The translations under genes and the position numbers were made by a program. Positions 1-10,986 of a DNA stretch of 64,000 nucleotides are shown one piece after another (position 1 is the stretch's first letter; each line of letters starts with the position of its first letter). Origin of the DNA: Melitaea cinxia (taxonomy: Eukaryota > Arthropoda > Insecta > Lepidoptera > Nymphalidae); the NCBI RefSeq assembly GCF_905220565.1, contig NC_059398.1:15521210-15585209 (forward strand), written 5' to 3'. Below the pieces are notes generated by a model, which saw only the letters and a program-made list of their open reading frames with translations, was not told the DNA's origin and did not search any database.

Positions 1-1
1 A

Positions 2-2809
2 GTCGAAAAACAAATAAAGAAAATGCTTGACCAAAATATTATTCGCCCTTCAACTTCCCCTTGGAATGCACCTGTATGGGTAGTTCCAAAGAAGCTAGAT
101 GCCTCAGGTAAACAAAAGTGGCGAATCGTCATTGACTATCGGCGTTTGAATGATGTCACTGTTTCAGAAATTTACCCTCTTCCTCTCATTAATGACATCT
201 TAGACCAATTAGGTCACTCAAAATATTTTAGCACGCTCGATTTAGCCTCAGGTTTTCATCAATTATTATTAGATTCAAAAGACACTGAAAAGACAGCATT
301 CAGTGTTACTACTAATAGCATTTCAGGTCAATTTGAATTTACAAGAATGCCATTTGGTCTAAAAAATGCCCCTTCTACCTTTCAGAGGATGATGAATCTT
401 GTCCTCTCAGGATTACAAGGTCTTCACTGTTATATTTACCTCGATGATTGTATTGTATATTCCCATGACCTTGAATCTCATATACAGAAGCTTGAGTCTG
501 TATTCACCAAATTTAGAGAAGCCAATTTAAAATTACAGCCCGACAAATGCGAGTTTCTGCGACGAGAAGTTGCTTACCTAGGGCATGTTATTACAGATAA
601 CGGTGTTTCGCCTAATCCCGACAAGGTAAAGGCTATTTCTCAATTTCCAACACCGAAAACCCCCAAAGATATAAAATCTTTTCTTGGATTAACTGGTTAT
701 TATCGCCGTTTCATTGAAAATTTCTCCCACATAACAAAGCCTCTCACATCTCTATTAAAAAAAGATGTTAATTTTCATTGGTCTCATGAACAAGAGCATG
801 CTTTCAATACACTTAAGCAAAAACTCATCTCAGCTCCCTTATTACAGTACCCAGATTTTACTCAGCCATTTGTAGTTACGACGGATTCTTCAAATTATGC
901 CGTTGGCGCAGTTCTTTCTCAAGGCGATATTGGCAAGGATAAGCCCATTGCATATGCCTCTCGAACTTTAAATAAACAAGAAGGTAACTACTCAACGACT
1001 GAGAAGGAGCTTCTCGCTATTCTTTTCGCCGTTAACACATTCCGACCATATCTCTATGGTTATAAATTTAAAATCGTTACTGATCATCGACCTTTGACAT
1101 GGCTATTTAACGCGAAAGATCCAGGCGGACGTTTATTAAGATGGCGATTAAAATTAGAGGAATATGAATATGAAATTATTTATAAACCCGGCAGAGTAAA
1201 TAGCAATGCAGACGCATTATCTCGTTATCCAGTAAATGCTGTAACCACTCGAAGCTCTCAATTAAATTCAACTACTTATGAAGAATATTTTAAAAAGCAA
1301 TTTACAAAAACTATCTCAAATTGTGATACAAAAATTGAAGAACTTAATCAAAGTTTACATACAGCTAAGCAAAAGTCTATTGCTTGTCCAGTATCTCTAG
1401 ATTTAGATTACTCAATGCCTCACTGTGAGCAGTTATTATCGATGATTGATAATGTCGAAGAATATCGTGCAGGTGAACGCGAACCTGACACTGTACAGAC
1501 GTTGAATTGTAAAAATAATAAGACACTTTACTTTTTATTTACTAAAGTACATCATTTTGACGAAACAAGTTATAAAACTATTTACAACTTATTAGTAAAA
1601 TTACGAGACGAAATTATTTCTAAAAGTGATTATGACAAAGAATTAGCTTTGCCCGATTTTTCTGAACCATTTACTAAATTAAATTACATTAAGATTTATA
1701 ATATGTTATCATATATTTTCCATGGCACTAATATTAAAATCATTATTTATAAAAATCAAATTCTTTATCCGACTCCTGCTGAAATTCCTAATATTCTCAA
1801 AGAGAATCACGGGTCGACTATAGCTGGTCACCCAGGTGTTAAACGCATGATGAGTAGAATTAAAGCTTCGTATTATTGGAAAAGTATGCGTTCAGATATT
1901 GAACAATTCGTTAAAAATTGCAGGATGTGCCAAATTAATAAACCCTTACGAGCTTCTAATAAAGCACCTATGGTTATAACCTCAACAAGTACAAAACCAT
2001 TTGAAAGATTAGCCCTTGACATTGTTGGTACTTTACCCGAAGCTGGTCTTCAAAAATTCAAATATATTTTAACACTTCAAGACGATTTAACTAAATTTTC
2101 ATGTGCTTACCCTATGATAACATGCACAACTGATGAAGTTGCACGCAGTCTCATTCATTTCTTTTCATTATTTGGTTTTCCTAAATTTATATTAACCGAT
2201 CAAGGTACAACATTTACGTCTGAACTATTTAGACAATTAACTGAAATATTAAAAATTAAAAATTTATTTTCCACTCCTTATCACCCTCAAACGAATGGCG
2301 CGCTAGAGCGTAGTCATGCTACCCTTAAGGAATATTTAAGGTCATTTGTTAACGAAAACCAGGACGACTGGCATTGTTACCTTGCTACAGCGATCCTGTC
2401 ATATAATACAACTCCGCATTGTACTACTGAATTTACGCCGTTTGAGCTTTTATACGGTTATAAGCCTTCAATTCCTAGTAGTGTTTACGAGTCGAATAAT
2501 AATACCACTTATCAGGAATATATACGTGCTCTACAGTATAGAATGAAATACTCTCGCGAAAAAGCTATTGAAAATATGCAAAAAAGTAAAGAATCTTCGA
2601 AAAAATATTACGATTCTACAGCACGACAAAAAACCTATAAGACTGGTGACTTAGTTTACGTAAAGCATCATCATAGGCTCCGTAAAGCTTTATCCCCTGT
2701 GTGGAAAGGCCCTTACAAAATAATTAAAACGAATGGAAAACATAATATAACTCTGTGTATTAATAGAAAACATGTAAAATATCACGTTAATGAAATAAAA
2801 CCAGCATAA
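2..2809 (+). CDS. pol: Errantivirus Pol, 5'-truncated by the window edge (RT, RNase H, integrase)
   Basis: Retroelement polyprotein that makes and integrates the DNA copy. The frame is open from base 2, so the ATG at 23 is internal; protease and early RT lie off-window. Numbering from that ATG: RT with LDLASGFHQ near 73 and catalytic YLDD at 139-142; RNase H begins with TTDSSNYAVGAVLSQ near 287; a poorly conserved tether spans about 405-560; integrase has an HHCC zinc finger (GHPGVKR, CRMC, about 594-636) and DDE residues near 664, 725 and 761; a GPY/F module (KGPYKII) lies near 896. No stop or frameshift interrupts the 928 codons. The adjoining env and the RT type place it with Ty3/gypsy errantiviruses of the gypsy/TED kind (family knowledge). 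It may still encode active enzyme if the off-window part is intact. Confidence 0.93.
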   Translation, partial: VEKQIKKMLDQNIIRPSTSPWNAPVWVVPKKLDASGKQKWRIVIDYRRLNDVTVSEIYPLPLINDILDQLGHSKYFSTLDLASGFHQLLLDSKDTEKTAFSVTTNSISGQFEFTRMPFGLKNAPSTFQRMMNLVLSGLQGLHCYIYLDDCIVYSHDLESHIQKLESVFTKFREANLKLQPDKCEFLRREVAYLGHVITDNGVSPNPDKVKAISQFPTPKTPKDIKSFLGLTGYYRRFIENFSHITKPLTSLLKKDVNFHWSHEQEHAFNTLKQKLISAPLLQYPDFTQPFVVTTDSSNYAVGAVLSQGDIGKDKPIAYASRTLNKQEGNYSTTEKELLAILFAVNTFRPYLYGYKFKIVTDHRPLTWLFNAKDPGGRLLRWRLKLEEYEYEIIYKPGRVNSNADALSRYPVNAVTTRSSQLNSTTYEEYFKKQFTKTISNCDTKIEELNQSLHTAKQKSIACPVSLDLDYSMPHCEQLLSMIDNVEEYRAGEREPDTVQTLNCKNNKTLYFLFTKVHHFDETSYKTIYNLLVKLRDEIISKSDYDKELALPDFSEPFTKLNYIKIYNMLSYIFHGTNIKIIIYKNQILYPTPAEIPNILKENHGSTIAGHPGVKRMMSRIKASYYWKSMRSDIEQFVKNCRMCQINKPLRASNKAPMVITSTSTKPFERLALDIVGTLPEAGLQKFKYILTLQDDLTKFSCAYPMITCTTDEVARSLIHFFSLFGFPKFILTDQGTTFTSELFRQLTEILKIKNLFSTPYHPQTNGALERSHATLKEYLRSFVNENQDDWHCYLATAILSYNTTPHCTTEFTPFELLYGYKPSIPSSVYESNNNTTYQEYIRALQYRMKYSREKAIENMQKSKESSKKYYDSTARQKTYKTGDLVYVKHHHRLRKALSPVWKGPYKIIKTNGKHNITLCINRKHVKYHVNEIKPA

Positions 2810-2821
2810 TATCTGTTCCAG

Positions 2822-4739
2822 ATGCCTCGCGTGTCCGAGCATTTCCGAAACTATAGAAGTAATACAACATAGTCCAGGAATCTATTTTGATCCGACAGCT
2901 ATCGCTTATTTTCAAAATGACTATTGGAATATTATCACGCATGTAGACATAGTACCTATTCAACCTTATATGGATAAGATAGAAAAGTCTATCCAAAGCA
3001 TATCTAACTTTTGCGATAAAGCTCGAAACCTAGTTATTTTTAACGTAGATTGTAAAGATATTATTAACCCTTTAGAAATACTTGTTAATTCTAATAATCT
3101 TAAGATTGAATCTCTATCGCATCTTGTTTCGAATAAACGTCAAAAACGCGCCCTTGAATTTGGAGGCGAAATTTTAAAATTTTTCTTTGGCACACTAGAT
3201 GCTGACGATGCTAGAAAATATGATGAAGCAATTAATACATGTCAACAGAATGAACATCATATTTATACTTTAATGAAAGATAATATTCACGTTGTTCGCT
3301 CTACGATTAATAATTTTAATGTGTCTATACAAAAATTGAATAATAACGAAATTAAACTTAATAATCAAATTGAAAAACTTAATTATATATTTTTAGCTAA
3401 TTCTAAGACTAATAATAATTTAATTAATTTAGAAAAGTTTAACTCTTTGTTTAATGTTATTGAAGGATCATTATTGTCTATTTCTAATATTTTAGATACA
3501 ATTTTAAATTCAATTTTATTCGCTAAGGCAAATATTTTACACCCATACGTTATAACTCCTATGAAATTATATAATGAGTTATCAAAAAACTTTCAATTAA
3601 AAAGAACTTCCGAGTTCCCGGTTTCACTGACGTTGGAAAACATTCATACTATAATCGACTTATCTAAACTAATTGTATATTACTATAATAACAAACTAAT
3701 ATTTATCATACAAGTACCGTTAATAAATCCTATAAAGTTTAACCTGTATAAGAATTTACCGTTACCTACTCCACGCGATATTAAGGATTATTCAACTTAT
3801 GTTTTAATTCATCCTTCCAAGTTATATGTGGCTGTAACGGATGATCGATTAAATTACGTTTTGTTAGATAGTATAAGTGAATGTAAACAGGTTAATAATG
3901 ATTATATTATATGTCCTTTGTCTTCGATTTTGTCAACAATTAATAATCCTTCATGTGAAACTAAGTTATTAACAGAAGTAACATTGTCACTTCCTGAAAT
4001 TTGTGATTCTAAGGTTATTTATGGCGATATAAATGTTTGGCAAAAATTGAATGGTAATAGATACATTTATGTACAATCTAAACCTAATAAACTAACAATG
4101 AAATGTAATAATAATATTACGGATTATATTTTACTAGGAACAGGAATTTTATCTTTAAAAAATAATTGTGTAGCATATTTTCAGACATTGCAATTTTATC
4201 CTTCAAATAAGTACAAGACCATTGTACCGAGTCAAATAACTTTAAATTTTGATTTAACTATAGATGATTGTTGCAAATATAATTTTCTTAACGAAAGCTC
4301 TCACTCTATAAACCCAATTAGCTTATCTAATATTGATCTAGAATCTTTAAAGTTAGCTTCACACAAATTAGATGATTTAGAAAATGAAATTCGAAACAGC
4401 GAAAATCAGTCCCACATTGTAAAATATGGTAACTATTATTCAGGACTGACCTATATAATAATATCAATAATTTGTGTTTATATAATTTATAAAATTTATA
4501 AGAAATGTTATAGTGTTTCAAACACATCGTGTTGTATTCAAATTTATAATCAGTGCTATAATGTAAAGAAAAATAAAAGAAATAACAATGTTAACACATC
4601 TATAGAACTTACTGAAATTTCAGACGACTCGGAATATGATAAGAAATCTACAAAGAGTCTCCCAAATATAGAAATTACTAAACATAACACAATTTTCAGA
4701 AATATTAATAAATCAAATAGAAATCTCAGCAATTTCTAA
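2822..4739 (+). CDS. env: Errantivirus envelope glycoprotein (baculovirus F-like fusion protein)
   Basis: Membrane fusion glycoprotein of an insect endogenous retrovirus. The first ATG is at 2970 (589 codons), but the frame is open upstream from 2547, overlapping pol. Errantivirus env is normally made from a spliced mRNA, so the real N-terminus probably joins at an acceptor such as TCTGTTCCAG ending at 2821 (inference). Numbered from 2970: a furin-type site RQKR at 57-60, followed by a glycine/phenylalanine-rich fusion-peptide-like stretch (61-80), helical Asn/Ile/Leu-rich segments (about 95-180), a single transmembrane helix near 491-511 flanked by lysines, and a cytoplasmic tail of about 75 residues. 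Many lysine/asparagine codons reflect the AT-rich base composition. No premature stop is seen. Family identity is firm; the exact start is not. Confidence 0.85.
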
Positions 4740-5059
4740 TCAATATATCCTTTTTGTTATAAAAAATGTTTTAATGTAATTCTATTATTTAATCATTTTG
4801 TTTTTCTCTTATTTTATATTTTTTATTTGTGGTCTTAACTTTTAATATAATTAATGTTATGAATTTTATGAAACTAATGTCATAATTTTAAAAAAATGTA
4901 TTTGATATAATTAAATATTATTAATTAAGTCGATATTATTAATTTTATTGTTAATTGAGTTTTATTTTTTCAAATTTTTTAAGATTTTATAATCAATCAA
5001 TTTTAAATTTTTATTATTTTAATCCTTCACTTTATTTAAGAAAAAATAAAGCTCAGTCT
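4740..5059 (+). other. AT-rich 3' untranslated region between env and the LTR
   Basis: Very AT-rich stretch with no open frame. It belongs to the errantivirus internal region between the env stop and the polypurine tract. Confidence 0.7.
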
Positions 5060-5071
5060 AAAGGGGGGAGA
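5060..5071 (+). other. Polypurine tract of the errantivirus
   Basis: AAAGGGGGGAGA lies immediately before the TGTTA that opens the 3' LTR. In retroelements this purine run primes plus-strand DNA synthesis, and its position fixes the left edge of the LTR. Confidence 0.85.
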
Positions 5072-5327
5072 TGTTATAAACAAATATAATATGAATAAAA
5101 TGCAACATATGCAGTATGTTAAGACTGGAAATTTTACACAAAACTGTTGATTCAGCGATAAACCCCGTCGCTTCCAATTTCATTATTTTATTTTAAAAGA
5201 CCATTGTATTCAAGACAGTTCGAGTCCGACTTAGCTTAAGAACAGTTGTTGTCAATAAAATAAAATAAATTTAGCAGCAGTAATTAAAGTGTTTTTTAAA
5301 AAGGACTAACGGAGAGCCATCCTAACA
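5072..5327 (+). mobile_element. 3' LTR of the errantivirus
   Basis: The LTR begins TGTTATAA right after the polypurine tract and appears to end at TAACA (5323-5327), giving TGTTA...TAACA inverted ends and a length of 256 bp, similar to the LTRs of lepidopteran errantiviruses. AATAAAATAAAATAAA near 5256-5271 can serve as polyadenylation signal. Immediately after the LTR the sequence continues as the inside of a SINE (GATCGCTATCAG), so the provirus integrated into that SINE. The 5' LTR and the left target-site copy are off-window, so the right border is inferred from the end repeat and the SINE alignment. Confidence 0.75.
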
Positions 5328-5465
5328 GATCGCTATCAGATGTACATAATAACAAACGGGACTGACGGCTTAACGTGCTCTCCGAAGCACGGTGGGAAGA
5401 CCCACAAGGACAGCACAAACACCCAGACAACGACAAACATCTGTATGGCCAATACAATTATTATT
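5328..5465 (-). repeat. SINE family A, half copy split by the errantivirus
   Basis: Matches the minus-oriented copies at 15226-15442 and 55805-55890 (GATCGCTATCAG, ACGGCTTAACGTGCTCTCC, GTATGGCCAATACAA). Only the part right of the proviral LTR is in the window; the rest should be beyond the left edge. Confidence 0.7.
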
Positions 5466-7263
5466 GTCTATCTAACTAAATTATAATTAAACCGTGCTGT
5501 TATAAGTGATATAAATAGTACTTATTAATGATCACAGTAAATTAATAAAATAGTGGTTTTTTTCGTAATTTAAAAATCAATTGCGTAGTAAGTAACAACT
5601 CCGCGTTAATAAACCATACAAATTAAATGTTACCCGTATGATGTCATACAAAAACCTTGATAACACTTATTAGTTTTGAAATTATTTTATTCGTAATAGT
5701 ATAATAAGGTTCAATTTAGAAATAAAATTTTGAGTGTTACACAATTATTTTTATGTGCAATTTAAAGAATTCATAATTATGTGTAATTTAATGTTATAAA
5801 AAAATCTTCACAGTAAACATATTGTCACTTATTTATTATTACATGCAATTATTCCATTTTAGTTTTAAATTTACCTTTTATCTAACTTATCGGTCGGTTT
5901 CGGTTGATATCATAGACCCTTGATAGCAATCGTGACTCATAGAAAGGATAATTATATTATCCACCAACCCGCAATGGAGCTGCGTAGTGAAGCTTTAATC
6001 CATCTACTACTATATGGAGAAAGAAGCCTATACTCAGCAGTGAGTAGTTACAGGCTGAATCGATCGATCGATCTAACTTATCGTTAGTTAAACATTGATC
6101 AAACAGTTTGCCGCCGATAGCAGTTCCATTGTCTGATGCAGGAAAACTATTAATCAGTATGAGATATTACATCATCAATGATTTTCTTTCTTACACATGG
6201 TGAGAATCAGGGAATGATGGGACTGACACATATGTAATCACAAAAGCTCCAAAAAAATTAATTAAATTTTTTTATCGTTAATTGCATATTCCTAGTCGTT
6301 AATATTATTAATGTAACTAAGATGGTCTTATGGACATTTACTTCTGGGCACTTGGAATAAGTGTCAGTGACTCTGTAATAAAACAGTTTTGTAGTTCTAT
6401 ACAAATTAGAATACCATGACAAATACTGCAGGCATATATCTTTTTTGCGTTAGTTAAACTACATCTATTGATTACAATAACGATATTAAAATTTGTCGGA
6501 GAAGACCAAGTTTGAAAGTTATATTTTTTTTTCATAACTATATTTGAATAAAAATTAGTACTCACTATTTATTATCTTCACAAATATATCTTATCATGAA
6601 AGAATAATTCAAACAGGTCTTTGTGTGCTTGATTATTTTTATAAATACTGAAAAAGTATAATTGTTTCTCACTATTTCACATGCTTGATGTTGTCATGTT
6701 GTCCATAAAATCATGTTGTCCATAAAACAGATTCACTCTTTTGTATGCATGATAACATGTCTCACCTTTTCAATTATTTATAAACCTAACCATTTTTCTT
6801 ACATCAGCAAAGAAGCATTTTTATTTCCATTTGATACTTACTAAAAGTTACGTTATAGTAGTTAAAAAAAAACAACTACTGAGTTAGTGTTTATCGTACT
6901 ATTTTTTATTATTATTTTTATATCGCTGACGTCCTTTTATTAATAATAGGAGTTGTTTGTAGGCATTTTGTTATTAATCATCATCGAAAATAAAATATTA
7001 TTAAATTCGTTAATCACACTAATCTAATTGTATAATGTCAAAACCAATTAAAATATAAGCTGTTCGAACTATGCCTTGAAAGAAGACCTTCAAATAAAAA
7101 TAGAACTACGAAAACCTTGGATACCTACATGCTCTGTTTTTGCGTTAATAGTCTTTATATTTGCTATGTAGATTATTTTATTTTATATTACCTGTAACGA
7201 TGCCACATCACACACTGATAAGACGAACAAATAATACGCAATACCACATATTAGAGTACTCAC
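5466..7263. other. AT-rich non-coding stretch with a SINE A fragment
   Basis: No gene seen. About 5925-6075 (plus) is the 3' half of SINE A (ATCCACCAACCCGCAATGGAGC ... TTACAGGC, followed by a short GATC repeat). I looked on the minus strand for a second tetraspanin exon belonging to the exon at 7338 and did not find one. Confidence 0.5.
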
Positions 7264-7338
7264 CACAAAAATAGCTGTAACGCACAAGAGCATATACTTT
7301 ATGCATTTCATGCCGACTTCTAGATTGTTCTGTGCCAT
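7264..7338 (-). CDS. Orphan first exon of a fourth tetraspanin gene (T0)
   Basis: On the minus strand, an ATG at 7338 in good context (AAAATGG) opens 25 codons starting MAQNNLEVGMKCIKY and ending in the hydrophobic run LLCVTAIFV, followed by a strong donor GTGAGT at 7263. This is the standard tetraspanin first exon: short cytoplasmic tail, G-M-K-C-x-K-Y signature and the start of TM1, with the first intron in phase 0 exactly where T1, T2 and T3 have it. The remaining exons must lie at lower coordinates. None was found down to 5466, so they are probably beyond base 1, which would put the errantivirus in intron 1. Alternatively this is a stranded exon of a broken gene. The frame also stays open through the donor to another possible GT at 7191. 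Confidence 0.75.
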
Positions 7339-7654
7339 TTTAGCAGGAAAACGTAAGAACAACGTTTAACACCTTAACTTTGTGAGAGGTAACAATATAC
7401 TGAAAACTAACGCGACACTTTTCAGGATCGCTATCAACTGTGTAGATATGTTATCGCGCGCTCGCACCGATGACTACTAATGTATTGAGAGTCAATTTTC
7501 TTTGACCAATTAGCGTATTTGTACTGCTATGTTGCTTGGTATATACTAAAAACACAGCCACATTAACGTTTCGATTGTTCTGTGGAACGATTGTGGTGGC
7601 ATCGAACTTGTGACGTCACTTCTACCCACATTATAACAACAATATTTTAATGCT

Positions 7655-7885
7655 AGGGCCTGTTTTTGAATAACGCTATTTGACGGATGGCGATATCCAG
7701 CTGAAAGGTCAACACCGAATTCTACTGTACTATATATTCGCAAATAAATATCTAAAACTTATATTTCATTGATGAAGGTGAAACAGAACTTAATGGACTA
7801 TTAATATACCTCCTGCTATAAAATTTTAAGCGCAACTTATTTGCGACTTATACACGTTTATTCATAACTAGTGAAAAAGTCCGTT
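7655..7885. mobile_element. MITE family H copy
   Basis: The left end (GGGCCTGTTTTTGAATAACG then CTATTTGACGGATGGCG) and right end (TTTATTCATAACTAGTGAA) are imperfect inverted repeats, and both match the ends of the copy at 42998-43258. A short non-autonomous DNA transposon; no coding capacity. Confidence 0.55.
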
Positions 7886-8439
7886 AGTATATTGTTGTTG
7901 TAATCGTAAAAGTTAAAAACATTGTTTAAATATTTAATTTATGTACCAGGTAGTGCAGTGCATACCTATTTAACGAAGTAATTATTGTTACTCATAACAG
8001 ACTATATTTAAAATTAAAAGAAATATAATTTAGGTATAATTAAGAAAAAGTATATGTTACTTTATAAAAAACCACGGGTTGTTTAAAAAAAAATACATGC
8101 CTACATGAAGGAACCATGTAACATAACACTTCTTTATTGAACAGTCAGAACGGAATAACCTTATCAAAATAATTGAAACAAAATATTGAAAATTACGTCA
8201 ATGTTATTTGTTTAAAATTTCTATTTTTTTTTTTTTATTGTAAGTTCTATGACTTCAAACATAATCAGATTACCCGCAATTGTTAATCGTTCATTAACAT
8301 ATACCTCTTCGGTAAAGTCTAGAAGCATTTTTTAGCCGACAAGAGAAAAAAGAAGGTTCTTATTTCAGCTATATTTTGTTTGTATTCTTTCTACATCGAG
8401 ATGATTGAAGAGATGTCTGTCGTCGATAAATCGATTTAA

Positions 8440-8600
8440 GTTATTTTCGGTTTGAAGGTGCAGTGGTCACGGCAACAAACTAACGCAATAGCGGTCGCAG
8501 GTTCGATTCCATCGAAAGACGAATATTTATCAACACATATTGACCTTTGATGTCTGAGCGTACTACGTCTGCCTTTACTAACGCTGTTCAGCGTCAACAA
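8440..8600 (+). repeat. tRNA-headed SINE
   Basis: Contains a pol III A-box-like GCAGTGGTCACGGC and a B-box GGTTCGATTCC (about 8502-8512), followed by non-tRNA sequence, with no folded tRNA around them. The head resembles that of SINE A. Confidence 0.6.
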
Positions 8601-8644
8601 AATAATAAAGACTTGGAAATTTCTTTTATTTTATATACAAATAT

Positions 8645-8760
8645 ATCTTATAATAGCCCGGATTTGAACTAGCAACCGTAGCCAAACGACCTTATACAAC
8701 TGAGATAATAAAAATAACGCTTTTTCCACTGTGCTATCTCACCTCTATTCAAATCAAATA
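8645..8760 (-). repeat. Second tRNA-derived SINE head
   Basis: Read on the minus strand: GAGGTGAGATAGCACAGTGG (A-box-like), then GGTTGCTAGTTCAAATCC (B-box-like) and CGGGCTAT. The internal arms do not fold into a normal tRNA, so it is a SINE head rather than a tRNA gene. Next to it, about 8750-8800, is a common ATTTATTTTATTCAACTAGG repeat tail. Confidence 0.5.
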
Positions 8761-9114
8761 TTTATTTTATTCAACTAGGCTTAAAAAGCACTTATGTAAC
8801 GTCATTCTACAAATTACCATGAAACTACTGCTAGATTCCGAATGTAAATGCTAATGAAAAAACAAACTAAAAACGTACTTACTAATACCAAAAAATAATA
8901 ACGTAATATACTTATTAAAAGGTATATCTAATGCACAGATCCACATGACGGGGCTGAAGACTGTCAACAGCAACCTTACTCTGGCTTAAATTTATAATGA
9001 GGACAAATTTTATAAAGTTATAATATCTGACCTGACTGGGGAACACTACTAAATAATATACATACATATACATATATATACACTACTAAATAATAATCAC
9101 AACTAAATAATTCT

Positions 9115-9720
9115 ATTATAGAGCAGTATTTTGTTTCTGTGGTGAGTAAGGTGTAAACCAGAGTACCTGGAGCGGATAGGGGGTAGGATCGGCAACAAGC
9201 TTACGTGACGTGACGTGACATGAGCATCTCCAGACTGACCTAAGAAAGTCCGGGTACAGACTTTTTTGTATTGCCTCTCTGTCCGGGCTGTCATCACCGA
9301 GGGACTTCGCCCTCGGGATCCTGAATTTAGGCCCAGTGCGCTAAGGCCATACCTACCAAAGTAAGCTATGGCCTAATGGAAGAAACTACCAATAAAAAGT
9401 CCTGTTCCTGATGGATTTCGAGAGGACATCGCAGATAAATCCAGAGTGTCCTGTCCCATCGTCACGACCATCACTATCGTCGCTACCAACAGCAGTGTCG
9501 GGAACTGGCAGTGACAGTAGGAGCTCGCGAGACAGGGACGTCCATCCGGTGGTCTCGCATGGAGCGGTGCGATGCTGCGGGGGTGTGTGCACGCGCTCCT
9601 GTAACAAGCTTGCGATGCTTCTAGTGATGCAGGCAGAAGCCTGGAAAAGCAATAAGCTATGGAAATTTCCTTTACCATTACCTTCAGGAGAGCCGTTCGC
9701 TTGTTTGCCGATCTAGTTGT
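9115..9720 (+). repeat. SINE family B copy interrupted by a GC-richer insert
   Basis: 9115-9205 (GAGCAGTATTTTGTTTCTGTGGTGAGTAAGG...GGCAAC) and about 9605-9715 (CTTGCGATGCTTCTAGTG...CGCTTGTTTGCCGATCTAG) match the two halves of SINE B as seen uninterrupted at 19625-19905. Between them lies about 390 bp of noticeably GC-richer sequence with short open frames on both strands but no domain I recognise. Confidence 0.5.
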
Positions 9721-10986
9721 TAAAAAGAAACATCATAATAGTCAATACAAGGTTAGTGAGGCTCTCAAACAGTTAAAAAAAATAAACCGCTAGATGACAG
9801 TGGAATTACAATTAATTGTTGAAAGGAGGGTAGGCAACTGGCAAACCATGGTCTGGTCTTTCAGCGATACGTATTTGTATTTGTATGTCAAGTGTAATGT
9901 CAAAAAAGTGCACATGGGGTATGTCGTCGATACGTACGTCAGTCATATCATCAACCAACGAAAAATCATCAGGATTCACTTTAAGTAATTCAGTATGCCA
10001 AATGTAAAGGTTGATTCCGAAAGAGTTTTCATTAGGTTCCAGTAAAAACTATTTCCGATCTGGAGAATGAAATGATGAGTATGTGAATTCACAAAAACAT
10101 CTAGTAATGTATCTTAATATTTTCGTGGCAGCTAAATCATAAAAAACTTCATATGAATTTATAATTTTTATTTATCTTAATTTTTAACAAGAAGTGTCCG
10201 ATCAGTAAGCGTGGAATTTTCGAATAGTACGAGTATTTTATTTCCATAGGTACAGGGTACATCGTATTCATACCAAGTTTTTAAATGTTAACAGAAAATT
10301 GAAATCACTCGTCATCTATTTTAGCATACAAGGACAAGTAAATAATTGCTACAATTTTTCACTAATGTATTACAGTCAAACCTCTTGAATTGCAACAATA
10401 ACTAACTGTCCTCAAGAGGTATATATAATGCTATTAATATGTAGTCTTTCGACTAATTGGAAGGTCCTTTTCTATATTTGCAGGGCGCGGGTGAAGGTTA
10501 TACTCGCACTCTTTACAATATTATGTAGGTAGTACTTAAAAAGATTATAACAAAATTGTAACGTCCACCGAACACGTGGAGTCTATCGTGTGGCGGAGGG
10601 AGTAACTCACAGCAGTGCCTAGGACTTGCGACCTAGGTGTAGGTTTAAGGAGATCTCCTTTGAGATGCGCATCAACGCTCACCTTCACTGCTCGAGTTAT
10701 CCGCCATAATATGTAACAATTAATTCGTATGCACAAATTAATTATCGAATGAGTCTAGGTTAAGCTACTAGCAGGATACAACAAATGTATCGTGCCAAGC
10801 CAGAGCCAAGACTGCCTTAGCCGAGGTGACACCGTTCGTTTTATACATGTCAGAACAATTCGAGTAATATAATAAATGAGGGTAGGTGACTATCGAACGA
10901 TGTGCTAGGTGGCGCGATCGTTGCATCTGTTGTTTAATAATTCCTTTCTAATTGCGTAAGACAGCGCTAATGCCGACAAATATATT

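Noticed and set aside
2346..2546. Small plus-strand frame within integrase
   Set aside because: Shadow of pol; no initiation or domain evidence. Its stop does mark the left limit of the env open frame.
6338..6565. Second exon of the T0 tetraspanin
   Set aside because: The minus-strand frame there has no TM2 pattern, no inner-turn motif and no suitable splice borders.
8645..8760. Possible tRNA gene
   Set aside because: A- and B-boxes are present but the acceptor and anticodon arms do not pair; interpreted as a SINE head.
10600..10700. Regulatory island with CCTAGG and AGGAGATCTCCT palindromes
   Set aside because: Short palindromes alone are weak evidence; no repeat copies, promoter elements or exon signals accompany them.
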